Translations under genes and position numbers: made by a program
Shown here: positions 34,106 through 44,628 of the stretch, one piece after another
Position numbering within the stretch: position 1 is the first letter of the stretch
How the letters are laid out: each line of letters starts with the position of its first letter
NCBI GenBank assembly: GCA_019096155.1
Contig: JAHCVI010000006.1
Coordinates: 2,046,001-2,110,000, forward strand
Direction of reading: 5' to 3'
Length of the DNA: 64,000 bases
DNA from: Staphylotrichum longicolle
Taxonomy: Eukaryota; Ascomycota; Sordariomycetes; Sordariales; Chaetomiaceae
The notes under the pieces: model-generated
What the model was told of the DNA's origin: nothing
Databases searched by the model: none
What the model saw: only the letters and a program-made list of their open reading frames with translations

Positions 34106-35164
34106 ATGGCGTCCAGATTTGACGGCGCATTCCACATCAATTATACCAGACCTGATGCAGAGCGGTATGCCCACTGGGCATGCGGGCAACCGTCGACCAG
34201 AGAATACATCCACATGAACGTGTTCTGCGACGCTTCGAAGGACATGGACGACGACAAAGGGGGGATTGCAATCATCTTACCAGCATGGGTTCCTGGCGGC
34301 GCGTCCCGGGAGCAGATTGAAATTGCCTACCCTGTCACTCCGCTCTACTCCTGCGAGCTCGGTGAACTTCTGGCCGTCTCGGAAGCCCTGCACATTGCCA
34401 CCAAGGAGATCCAACAAAGTTCCAATAATCCACTGCTTTCTGGCAGGCCAGTAATCGTCCGCATCTTCAATGACAACAGGGACAACCTGTGGTACCTCCA
34501 GGGCGAAGGGTGGCTCCATCCCGGCCTTATCGCACTCGCCGACCCGGTTCTCAAAGCGATTGCAGCCCAGTCCCGCCTCATCAACACCTTTGGCGTCGAC
34601 GTGAAATTGGAACTCGTCTGGATTCCCGGCCACCACCACGACATCCGACCTCACAAAACGGCAGATCACCTGGCGTATCTCGCCCGGCGCCTCGACCGGT
34701 CGTATACCAACACCCTGAACTGGACTCAGCGAGAGGAAGGTGCCGTGATGCGACTACTCAAGCCATACCTCGCCGACGCCGCTCTCAGAGCCGCACAACA
34801 CATGCCAGAGCTGCGGAGCCGGTTGCCTGCCGCACTGGTTTCGGCCCCCAAATCCGGCTCTGCACCGCCCACGACCGCAGAGCACTCCAACCCAGCCGTT
34901 CCGCGAGCAAAGACTCACCTCGGTCAGCGGTTGCGGACGTCGGCGATCGGCCCACTGCGCAGAGCCACACCAGTCAGCCTCAATTTCTGCAACAACCTCA
35001 ACCCCGCACCTCATCTCTCCCAAACGAGGTGGCGCAGCTCCCCGACAACAACAACAACACCACGACTACAAACATCGGTAGGTAGTCACAACAGCTTCAA
35101 CATCAGCGGCGACAGCACGAAGCATATCCCCAGCTACAACCCCCCCAACGTCGGCAGTGATTGA
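34106..35164 (+). CDS. RNase H-like protein 3 (with C-terminal extension)
   Basis: A 352-aa intronless protein from ATG 34106. Catalytic positions: VFCDAS, LGELLAVSEALH, RIFNDN and WIPGHHHDIRPHKTADHLA. The last motif is nearly the same as WIPGHNHDIRPHIHADRLA in paralogue 1. After residue about 190 an extension carries a helical piece aligning loosely with paralogue 1 (LKPYLADAALRAAQHMPELRSRLPAAL versus LKRSLL ... WPKLRQRLRHSLPLA), then a Pro/Ser/Asn-rich tail with Thr runs. This shared helical region suggests paralogues 1 and 3 keep the ancestral layout and paralogue 2 is shortened. Confidence 0.83.
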   Translation: MASRFDGAFHINYTRPDAERYAHWACGQPSTREYIHMNVFCDASKDMDDDKGGIAIILPAWVPGGASREQIEIAYPVTPLYSCELGELLAVSEALHIATKEIQQSSNNPLLSGRPVIVRIFNDNRDNLWYLQGEGWLHPGLIALADPVLKAIAAQSRLINTFGVDVKLELVWIPGHHHDIRPHKTADHLAYLARRLDRSYTNTLNWTQREEGAVMRLLKPYLADAALRAAQHMPELRSRLPAALVSAPKSGSAPPTTAEHSNPAVPRAKTHLGQRLRTSAIGPLRRATPVSLNFCNNLNPAPHLSQTRWRSSPTTTTTPRLQTSVGSHNSFNISGDSTKHIPSYNPPNVGSD

Positions 35165-35631
35165 ATACAGCAAGGGGGATCTGCTGCAGCGAGGCTGAGA
35201 GGACTGAGAGGCGAGGGATTGAGGAAGCGTCTCGGCTGCAGGCGATGTTGGCTTGGCAAGTAAGGAGACGTGAAGGTGAAGGACCGTTTCGATTTCGGCA
35301 GAGCAGAACGTTGAGTGGGGATGGTTGAGGGATGAATACAGGGAATGGGCGATGACGGCGAAGGTGGTGGTGATGTGGAAGCTTAGAGTTTCTCTGAAAG
35401 GGTGTGAGGCGGAGTTTGAGCGAGGGGAAGAGTGGATTCGGGGCGGGAGGGGAGGAAGTAGCTGCGGATGAAGGGACCGTTGTCTGGAATACAACCTGGA
35501 GAATAATGCATGTGTGGGTATCTTGAAACTTGGGCTTGGTTTCTTAGTCTTGAGTCCTCGTCGCCAGACGCCCCTGGGGCTCCAAGCCCGCGCACTGTGA
35601 TGAGTGCCGGAACCGCCTTGCGAAGACAATA

Positions 35632-35750
35632 TTTCTTTTCTTTTCCCCTTTTCCCCTTTTCTTTTCTTTGTTTTTTTTCCCTTTTCCTTCTTTCTTTTGT
35701 TTCCCCCCTCTTTCCTTTCCTTTCCTTGCCTTTTTTTTTCTTGTTTTTGG
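35632..35750 (+). repeat. Polypyrimidine (C/T) tract
   Basis: About 120 bases almost purely T and C on the + strand, with many TTTTCCCC and TTTCC units and only isolated G. Such homopurine-homopyrimidine runs can form triplex DNA and often mark retroposon tails or slipped repeats. Confidence 0.8.
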
Positions 35751-36099
35751 GCTTTTGGGGGGCTTTTTTGTGACTTTTCTGGACTGCAGATTAGAACCGG
35801 ACGAGAGTTGGTGGTTTTTGGGAACCGTATGTTGATCGATCCCCATCTGGATTAGCGGGAGCGGTTCTCTGTTCAATCCGGGAAATGTATACACAGTAAA
35901 TTGGATATGACTCTGTGTCAGGTGAGAAACGGAATATCGTCATTTGAAGCAAGGCATGGTGTTGTGCACGGTCAAGTGACAAGTTTGATGCATCAGAAAT
36001 GAGCTGGCTGGTTGGGTGTGTAAAAGGTGCACTGAGGGGAAAGACGCTGGGTGTTGATGGAGCAAGTTTGGTCGCCTGAAAGCAAACTTCCCCCCGATT

Positions 36100-36231
36100 G
36101 GGCGTGTGGTGTAATTGGCATGGCTGTTGGCTATGGAGAGGCGTAACCGTTGACAAACGCTATGGTGGTCAGCGGGATGAACCCTCGTGGCGGCAGCAGG
36201 ATCCGGGTCGATCCTGGGCTCGGGCGCGCTC
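36100..36231 (+). repeat. tRNA-derived Pol III repeat, copy D
   Basis: 132 nt. The acceptor half GGGCGTG can pair with CGCGCTC at 36225-36231 (7 of 7 counting G-T pairs). A-box TGGTGTAATTGG, internal block gttgacaaacgctatggtgg, T-arm-like atccgggtcgatcctggg with B-box. A 6-nt insertion ctcggg sits between T-arm and acceptor. TTTC and later TTTTC follow. It lies 935 bases downstream of RNase H-like gene 3. Confidence 0.7.
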
Positions 36232-36327
36232 TTTCAACCTTTTCTCCCTAGCAATTTGCCGAGTCAAGAGCTGTCGGGGGTTAATGAACTGAACTTTGTC
36301 GCCTTAAAACAAACTCCCCCCCGGAAT

Positions 36328-36457
36328 GAGCGTGTGGTGTAACGGCATGGCTGTTAGCTACTGAGGGCGTAATCGTCAACAAACGCGGTTGTGGTTGGCG
36401 CGATAAACCCTCGTGGCGGCAGCAGGACCCGGGTCGATCCTGGGCTCGGGCGCGCTC
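36328..36457 (+). repeat. tRNA-derived Pol III repeat, copy E
   Basis: 130 nt. Acceptor half GAGCGTG pairs fully with CGCGCTC at 36451-36457. A-box TGGTGTAACGG is identical to the corresponding segment usual in fungal tRNA-Glu. T-arm CCCGG-GTCGATC-CTGGG has four Watson-Crick pairs and one G-T pair. TTT and then T5 (from about 36467) follow. The best-folded copy of the D/E subtype. Confidence 0.7.
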
Positions 36458-39400
36458 TTTCAACCTCTTTTTGGCGGGTTTCTATTCTTTCCTTTTGACT
36501 TTTATGTCCTTTCCTTCTCGCCGATACTTCCCCGCTGTCTAAATCAGTCTTTATTGCTTTAGTTTATAGGCCTTTTCAGTTTCAGTACCCCGTTTTTGGC
36601 TTTTGAGTCGAACCGACTCCTCTGCGTTTCATGTCAATTTGCGACTTCAAGAGTACACGGGACTATACACAGATAGAGCCTTACGGAACTTTGCGTCGAG
36701 TGAACAAGTAGCTGTGATGGCCTTCTTCTCACTGAAGAACATTGGTCCCATCGTTTGCTGTCAGGGAGTTGCGCTTGCTGGTTTCATGGCTTCAACGGCT
36801 CTGTCACCAACATCCCATTCGACATTCTCAGGTCAACAAACGTTCGGCGCACAAGTTTCTGATGCTCACAGAGCTGTTGCAAATCCCCATGCAACAAATC
36901 CTGGCTCTTCTCCGGTGTGTTTGCTCTTCTCCTGGGAGACTTTGGAATGCGTGGTTGACGCAACCCAAACATCGCGGGATGCATATTGTGGCTAAGAGTG
37001 GAACGGGGAAGCAGACTGTGCCACCCATATTGTGAGTGTTGGATGGGTGGGCGTAGAGCTCCAGTCTACATGACCACGAAGTCAACCTTCGCTGGCTATC
37101 ATCTGGGTGAAAAGTATTACCGACATCACCCACTTTTCCTAATAAATCGGAAAATGTGTGGGGAATCTGAGGCGGACTCTTATCCATCTCGAGTTTATAT
37201 GACTTCCGCAAAGTAATAAGAACCTAAAGTGATACTCCTGGATCCTAAAGAGCCACTACGGTTGAGCTGGAGCTAAGCTTCAATACTGCTCCCACATTTA
37301 GTAGCGTGGATTTACAGTTCGTTCAAGCTTTGTTTGATCAGAGAAAGCTGGGCGTCATCAGCGACCGAGTGCCGGATGCCCATTTCGGAAAGTCTTGGCC
37401 CGATGGTCCGGGTGGAGACGCACGGCAGAGGTCGGACTTGGTGGAGACAGCCGAGTACCCCATGGCACGCCAAGACATGTGCTCCCGGCTGCTGTGGGTG
37501 TGTCTTGCTGAAGAGGATTGCTCGTAGCAATGAGCAAGTGCAAGCGCCATGAATCTGGGCAGCATGTATTCATGAGTTGAAGGTCAGAGTTCTTTCCGCA
37601 TTTTGCTTGAGGCATGTTTTCCAACATTGACTTTGAGCAAGCTGACATCTGAGGTCTGTAGGTACAGTTTAAGACATACAAGACATACAACAGGGAACGT
37701 CGGCCTTGTTCTGGTTATGTATTGGATTGGCTGTCATTGAACTGAAAGCAGGAGTCCTGGCGTGACTTTTGGTTTCACTTACCCACCACACACCGTCTAC
37801 CGTCTCACTCTCGGTTATGTACTTTGAAGCCTGCCAGAACGGATGGTAGGGAAGGAGCTGAGTGGAGACTGGTTGAACAGGAGGTAGACACAGGATTTGA
37901 GAGGAGCAGCGTTAAGGTTTCTCCCTCTCATGCATGCGGACAAGAACCGTTTCTCCCCTTCTGAAGGTCCTCTGACAAGGCATTTCAACAAAATGGTGAA
38001 ATTCTCTCTTTCCGAGAATCTGGGGGCGCCCTTCCCACTTGAGCTTATTCACATTTGGCCTTCAGCTGGTTGACTCTGGCAGAGCAGGAAACCAAACAGT
38101 CGATCTACAAGGATGGTGGGAGAAACACGCCTCGACACATCTCAGCAACAAGACATGTCGAGTCCCATTTGCCGAGGGAGTATCGAAGCTGGAGGACGAG
38201 TTTTAGCGCAACTCGAAAAACCAAACCACAGGATCAATGGTGCGCCTGGAGCCACACGTGGACGCAGGGGTCTCCTTGACCGCACAAGAGCATGTACCAT
38301 TGGCACCCACAACAGGACGATCAAACATCCAGCTCCAACAGAGCCGATTGGCGCCGATTTAACCCGCGAGAATCAGTGGGCTCAGTCCGGGAAAATGCCA
38401 CTCGAGACTTTTCGAGTTTGCCGGAGTTTGCTGTTTGCTGAGGAGCTGGAAACTGCGGGGGCTCAGGTTTGGGATTTCGGCCCGCGGCGAGTGGAAGGTG
38501 GGACGATTTGTGGTGCATTGGCAGCCCAGAGCAGCAGGAGCAGCACAGCCGAATGCACCCCAAGCGCCAACAGCTGCAGGTGCAGGAAGGTCTCGAGGGT
38601 GTGAAAGGTGCAGGTGCAGGCGCAGGGTGCAAACCCCTCAATCCTTCGAGCTCGTGGTTGCCACGCATGGAAAAGCTTCCCGAAGATTTGTGCACAGAGA
38701 AAGGAAGAACAGTGCTCCTTTCCCCGCCCTTCCCACCATTCAGCGCACAATTCGCGACATGTTCTCCTGCGTCGCTAGCTCCTCGCGATGGGGCGGACTT
38801 GCCCAGTTTGGCGTTGGCGCGCGCTGGCTGCATGCACCAGTGGCAGGCTAAGGGCTTGGCCTCATGGCTGAATCCCTGCAGCGCCCCATTTTCCTGCTGG
38901 CCCGCGCCCTCACCACTGGTCAATGCGCTCTGCAAACCTGCGTCTTATCTGCGATCGCCAGGGGAAAAACAGGGGACTTCAAGCGAAGGGCCTGCTCGAG
39001 GCCTGCAAGGTCTGCACGTCTGCCCACGCTGGTCGCATGCCCAGAGCACGCCAGCACGCTCCCATCCAGCGCCTCGGGCACAATGGCTCGGATGGGTAAT
39101 TTTGGGGTGGAGACAATCCGACCCAGAGCCAGGCCAGAGCCAACCGGGATCCCAGTTCCGGAGGGCGACCCCACTGACCTCAACCCTCCAAGGATTGGCA
39201 AGCTCAGGGCAAGGAAAGGCCCTGGCTCTCGCTCCACACAATGCTTCAAGTCGCAGCGCCTCCCGTTTGGTTTCTCGACTTCTCCCTCTTTCTTCTCCCA
39301 ACCTCCCGGGACAACCCCCCACGATCGCTTGGGTATTATCTGGACCTGCAAGCCGTCCACCCGTCACTCCTTGCTTTTCTTCTTCGTCCAATCCTTACGC

Positions 39401-39679
39401 ACCTGCAACCTTTGGCCCGACGCCACCCCTCCGCAACCTCGAACTCAAACAACCCAATTCCCGCTGAACAACGGCGATCCCCCCCAACTTTCTACAACAA
39501 TACGAGACACCACAAATCCGACCAAGACACGATCGTCATTACCACGAGATTGAAGGCAGCCGCATTCCGAGACCTTAATCCATCATCGTCCTGAAGAGAG
39601 CTCGAGGCACTCTCTGACAACCAAGCTTTCCAAACACCACCGCCCACCCACCCGTTACAAACCACACACATTGCCCGCC

Positions 39680-40099
39680 ATGGGTCTCAACCTCCTCGAC
39701 CGCATTCAAGCCAAGATTGAGCTTTTCCGTCTTGAGCAGCGCTACACCCGCCGCCGTCACCGCCGCTCTACCTTTGTCTCCAACGCCATCTACGTAGACG
39801 GCGAGTACATCTACAACTCTCCCAACACGACCGGCTCGTCCGCGAGCACGACCATGAGCAGCAGCGCGACCACACACAACTCGCCTACTGCCACAACACC
39901 AGCAACCATCACGGCCATGGGGAGCGACGGGCAGCGTGTAACCGGGGGCGCTACCAAGCAGCAGAAGAGGCTCAACAGGTGGTCGTCCATGCCCGGGTTC
40001 GGGTCGAGCTCCAAGCCGGATGGCATGGGCAGGATGCCGACGGTGCGAGAACAGGAGTGGAGGAACAGATCCAGCTTCCATGACGAGAGGGCATACTGA
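39680..40099 (+). CDS. Small uncharacterised protein, 139 aa
   Basis: Intronless ORF with ATG at 39680 in good context (cccgccATGG). The first 55 residues are dense and charged: MGLNLLDRIQAKIELFRLEQ, then YTRRRHRRSTF and SNAIYVDGEYIYN. The middle is Ser/Thr-rich, and the last part (RLNRWSSMPGF, TVREQEWRNRSSFHDERAY) is again ordered in composition. The pattern of a conserved head and tail around a variable Ser/Thr linker is typical of a real, lineage-restricted fungal protein. No domain is recognised and no signal peptide or membrane helix is present. The basic RRRHRRS cluster could bind nucleic acid or act as a nuclear signal; that is inference only. Confidence 0.8.
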   Translation: MGLNLLDRIQAKIELFRLEQRYTRRRHRRSTFVSNAIYVDGEYIYNSPNTTGSSASTTMSSSATTHNSPTATTPATITAMGSDGQRVTGGATKQQKRLNRWSSMPGFGSSSKPDGMGRMPTVREQEWRNRSSFHDERAY

Positions 40100-41145
40100 G
40101 CGATGCGCTTCTTGAGGGGGTGTTCTGGATAGTTCCTTGGAAGGGCGGAGAGCTCGGGAGATGTCGTTCCCAGCAACTGGGTTTTGATGGATGATTCCAT
40201 CCACCAGCTTCTTGTGTTCCCCGTCTGCAGACGTGCTACATGTTGAGCAGTTGCATTGCGGACGTTTCTTCCGGGGCGGCTGTGCCACGATGGCACAGTG
40301 CCGGAGGCTTTGCCAGCGCATTGTGGTGGCACACAACGCCCGGACGAATCCTCCGGTCTCCTCCTTTTCCCGCTTCTTCATGACCACGAAAAAGTTCTGC
40401 TCATCATCGGCTGGGCTCGGCATTTGCACGGGGCATTTTCACGACGCGGCTTGTTGGCTGCCGTTACGACGCACGGGTGTTTCGATTTACAACACTCATT
40501 TACGATAATTTGGGAGGGTTTCGCGTATGGTACGCCATTTGATGCCATCATGAAGGGCACATCTTGGAGTTGATATCGTGTCGGGTGGCAGCGACGAGAG
40601 AGGGCGACAGAGCCCTTTGACGACGCCAGGTATGGGATGTGATGCCGTCGGGCAATTGTAATTACACGACGTGGAGGTGTTTTGTTCCTGGGTCTGCTCA
40701 GGGTGGAAGGGACGATGACGCCGGGCTCAGGGGCGCGTTTCATGTAGATACTTTATGGGTTAATGACGACAGTCCGTCCCATCCTTACCACGCGGCTCCT
40801 GACGGAGTGTTTCTTGACTCGCTTGACGATTCTCGGATTGTCGTTCAACACGGCTCGACGTCATGGCATCACGTCACACCAAGAACGGCATGCAGTCGCA
40901 AGTGGGAGTTCCCTGTACGAGACTCATCCCTCTCGCCCCACGCCCGTCAACCCGAAACGCAACACGACAAGGACCATCCGCAGTTTGGTATCAAACGACT
41001 GCTCTCAACATACAGATTGTCTGAAGAAGAATAAGAGGCCGCACAGCTAACTACACAGCACTACACGCACCGATTAACGTTAAGCGCACGTCTGAACTTC
41101 CAATCCTCTTCCCCCCGAGTCCATCACCGTCTGTCTTACATCCAT
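40100..41145. other. Convergent intergenic spacer
   Basis: 1 kb between the 3' ends of the small protein gene (+) and the DUF1996 gene (-). No supported feature. Confidence 0.5.
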
Positions 41146-42340
41146 CTACATCGGCCCCTGGCCAGGGAGATGATCCAGCCCTACACAACAATGTCAGTCA
41201 CCCGCTTCACCGCACGCACGGAAGGGGAAGGGAGCGAGGGCCAAAACTCACAGCCATCCAGATCCTCCTTGACCTGGCTCTTGACGGCGCACTTGTTCAT
41301 GTCGGCGACGCTCTGGCTCTTGAGCGGGCGCCCGTTCTCGCAGGCGTTGAACATGCACGACGAGTCCATGGCGCGCTGCAGCGCGTCGCCCTTCCAGCCG
41401 AACACGTAGTCGGCGTGCGTGCCGTAGCCGAGGTGGTCGCCGTAGCTGAGCACGAAGGGGTTGGACCCGTCCGCCGGCCACATGTTGTTGAACTGCGTCG
41501 TGTCCCAGAGCGTCTCGAAGGCGAGCTGCGGCATACGCACCGGGTGCGAGGCCGGGCAAGGGCCCGCGGGCGCGAAGGCCTCCTTGACCGTGTTGTACAT
41601 GTGGGATTGATGGTCGGGCGAGTCGAGGTTCTTGCCGTCCCAGCAGCTGGTGTTTGACTGTGTCAGGGCACCGAACGGCCGGGCAGTTAAGAGAGAAAGG
41701 AGAAGGACTCACCTGGGGAAGTGGTGCACCGTCATGATGCCGCCCTGGCACTTGCTCGTGGGGAAGTTGGGCAGCTCGGGGAAGCGCGTGCCCTTGTTCG
41801 CCAGGCAGACGAAACGCAGGCCGGGGTTGCCCTTGGAGCCGGGCGCGGCGCTGTAGGTCGGGCTGCCGACGGTCATGCGGAACCCCTGATTCCAACAGTC
41901 AGTTTCGGCTCTGTACAAAAGATGGATGGGCTGCTGACCGGCTTGAAGGCGGTGATCTTCTGGTTGCCGTTCGAGTTAAAGTCCTGCTGCGTGTAGTAGA
42001 TGGTCATGCCGCCGTTGATGCCGTTGGGCAGCGCCGTGTTCTGCATGATGGGCACGCGCTTGTACGAGCCGTTGGTGTGCTTGAAGAACATGACGGCCGT
42101 CCAGTAGTTGGAGAAGTTCTCGGAGAAGGTGCAGGTCGTGCACGACGCCTTCTCGGCGATGTCGCCCTCCATGGTCGCGTTGAAGCCGTTACCGCCCACG
42201 ATCTGGTGCAGATGCGCCGAGGGCAGCTTGCCGGGTTCGACGAGGGGGTCGAGGCGCTGGATGCTCACCGTGGAGCACCCGAACCGCAGGGCCGCCTCGG
42301 AAGGTCCGGCGAGGGCGAGCGTGAGCGAGAGCCACTTCAT
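41146..42340 (-). CDS. DUF1996 secreted protein
   Basis: Four exons (42340-41939, 41885-41713, 41646-41252, 41180-41146; introns 53, 66 and 71 nt) give 334 aa. The first donor is GTCAGC. MKWLSLTLALAGPSEAA is a secretion signal. The mature part has family blocks LRFGCSTVSIQRLDPLV, HLHQIVGGNGF, CTTCTFSENFSNYWTAVMFF, GFRMTVGSP, SCWDGKNLDSPDHQSHM, DWxxGWKGD-like FGWKGDALQRAM, and a terminal LDGWLDHLPG. Eight or more Cys suggest disulfides. DUF1996 proteins are extracellular or wall-linked in many ascomycetes; no enzymatic activity is firmly assigned. A second family member starts at the left edge of this window. Confidence 0.93.
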
Positions 42341-44061
42341 GGTTGAACCGGGTTGGGACGTCGAAATCTGCAACGGTTAGGTTCGGCACCGAGAGGAAGA
42401 TTCACAAGGCAAGTTCAGCGGTGGGTCTGGGACGGCGATATATAATCGAGATGTCGGGTTGCCGCTCCCACCCGGCATCTCGCCGTCGCGACTTGCCGCC
42501 CGTTGGCGCCCAGAGACATGCTCATCTATATCGTTATTTGGGTGCGGGGTGGCTTGAGGTTGATTGGGGGGCCCACGAGCCCCTGAGTCTGCAGGCTTGT
42601 ATGTTTATAGAGACGCAGTCCTCGTCCAGCTTCTCGAAGAACCGCATTGGTCAGTAAATGCGCCCCCAATCTACTTCTCTTGCCAGACCTGATTCCCGAC
42701 TTATCCACGAGACACAACAAATCTGGGATGGCCCAATGATTTGTCTCTTAGCAACCGGTGCTATTATTCAAGGTACGGAAGCCAAGTGATCGTCTGGCAT
42801 CCGTCTTGCCACTCAACGGCGCCTATGAGAACCACTGAGGGGCCGTAGTCTCGGCTTGGTTCCGGTAAAGTTGGCCTTGGCAACCAGACATCTGCCGGGC
42901 GACGCATCTGCCGAGATTGACGGGGCGAGATGTGCCGCATCGGGCTTCTTTATGTCTTTAACCGGCAGCCGGCTGGGTAGGCGCCGGCCACACACGTGGT
43001 GATGTGCCACCTCTGGCCATATCCGGGGCTTCTTGACCTGTAACGGAAGCATCCCGGCAGAGGAGTGCCGGGGATGGACGACGAGGTATCTTGGCAACCC
43101 GGCGCCGGCTTTCCCTGCCGAGCTGATCATGAGGCTGGATAGGCCCCTTCTACCGCTCTTCTAGAACAGCAACCAGTAAGTTCATGAAGAGAGATTAGAA
43201 CGAGGGACACCAATCGGGCAGGTTGTCGTCACAGCCTTGCCGGCAGTTGAGCGCAACGGATGGCAGCTCCCGTTTTTTTAACCTGGATCGGTATATCTTC
43301 ATCTGTCTCACCCAAGGCTGCAGCAGTCCGGATAACCCGAGTTGTCAAGAATATCTGGAATTTCTGCCGTGTCCAGGGTGTCACTTGTAGCTGCATACCG
43401 TCATCTTCCGATGCAGTGCAGTTGCTGGTCTCCCGAACCCAGCTAGTTGTTTTCCCCGTCTTAGGGGAGCCAAAAGGAAACAATCCACACACATTCCACG
43501 GCCGTCGTTGCTTGTGTTTCACCTGACTTCATTACGTAAACAGTATAATTATACGCTTTCATAACTGCTTGCCCTGGCCATGAAAGCACGCCCTTAGTTG
43601 CGGTCTGCGTTCTCCGAGACAGCGAGGCTGGGCGGTCGGGAACTGGGCACGTGCAGTGAAAGTCTGCCTCGCGTAGAGCACAGTAACTAACAGATCAGTA
43701 CAGCATTGTTATTGTTGTGATCGCTTCAGTTGATGCTAGTTGCGTGATGGTTCTGATGAACCAACGTCCGGTTCCGTGGACCATTTTCTCTTGTTCAGAT
43801 CCTGGCCAGGGTGCCACAGTTCCGACAGGGGGTGTTTTGGTTGGCTTAGGAACATAACTCCGCCCTAGGCACCAAGCTAACGAACTTTTCTAATTCGGGG
43901 ATCGGATATTCCTTGAATCCGAGTTCCAGTCACACTCATGATGTCGAGCAGTGGATGAGGGGACTCATCTGATTCCCCCTCACACTAAAAAGTACTCCTC
44001 CAAAGGACAACGCCACCAAAAGGTCCTCAAGCAGCACAGCCAGCCAGCCCGAAACTCCAAA
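42341..44061. other. Intergenic spacer, 1.7 kb
   Basis: Shared upstream region of the divergent DUF1996 (-) and GNAT (+) genes. No supported gene, tRNA or repeat. Confidence 0.5.
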
Positions 44062-44628
44062 ATGAGTCCCTCACCATCAGTCCGCTATGCGTCCTCGAAA
44101 GGTGCCAAAATCATACCGGACAGGACGGATATAGACTGACGCTTTTCAGATGTCTCCATCATTCTGAGATTCATACGCGCTGGCGCAGAAGACCAGGCTC
44201 CAGGAACCGAAGTTCCTGCGACCGAGCAGAGCCTCTTGAGGACCCTGCACTTTACGGATGCAACGGACATGGAACCAAAGGGAAATCGGTTCGCATGGCC
44301 GTTGCTGATCTTCTCGCCAGAGAACGAACCTGCTGGGTTGTTAATCTATTTTTATAACTACTCGAGTTGGGCAGCCGCCCCTGGAGTTTGCCTGGAGGAA
44401 TTATACGTCGCCCCCGAGTATAGAAGTCACGGGTACGCCCGAATGTTGATCGAAGAAATGGCATGCGCTGCTACAACAGCTGGCTGCGTAAAGATGGAGT
44501 GGCTTTGTCTTGTGGGCAATGAGAGGGCCCTGAGATTCTATGACAAGCTTGGCGCGAAGCGTATGGAGGATTGGACCATTTTGAAGGTTGATCGGGCTGG
44601 CATCGCAAGATTACCAACGAAAGAGTAG
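44062..44628 (+). CDS. GNAT N-acetyltransferase, polyamine/thialysine acetyltransferase-like
   Basis: Two exons, 44062-44101 and 44150-44628, with a 48-nt intron (donor GTGCCA, acceptor TTTCAG), give 172 aa. SVRYASSKDVSIILRFIR is the N-terminal strand-helix of GNAT enzymes. FYNYSSWAAAPGVCLEELYVAPEYR is close to the F-x-N-Y-S-T-W ... L-E-D-L-Y-V-x-P pattern of spermidine/spermine (SSAT-like) acetyltransferases. RSHGYARMLIEE is the acetyl-CoA pyrophosphate loop (R-x-x-G-x-A). ALRFYDKLGA is the conserved C-terminal motif with the catalytic Tyr. Cytosolic; it likely acetylates a small amine or thialysine. Exact substrate not determinable. Confidence 0.9.

Larger units (their letters stand above)
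36066..36472 (+). repeat. Tandem direct duplication carrying tRNA-derived copies D and E
   Basis: Two direct copies, about 36066-36240 and 36294-36472, are alike at roughly 85% by eye. The match starts about 35 bases before each tRNA-like unit (tttggtcgcctgaaagcaaac versus tttgtcgccttaaaacaaac), runs through it, and ends after ctctttcaacct. Many differences between the copies are C/T or G/A transitions. Confidence 0.8.
35165..39679. other. Gene-poor spacer, 4.5 kb, with tandem tRNA-derived repeats
   Basis: The longest gene-free stretch of the window. It holds a polypyrimidine tract (35632-35750) and tRNA-derived copies D and E (36100-36457). From 36.5 to 39.6 kb I find no supported gene. An open frame of 332 codons at 38469-39467 is low-complexity and rejected. 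Confidence 0.5.

Noticed and set aside
38469..39467. 332-codon frame on the plus strand in the gene-poor region
   Set aside because: Low-complexity Pro/Ser/Ala composition, no conserved motif, no good start context and no splice partners.
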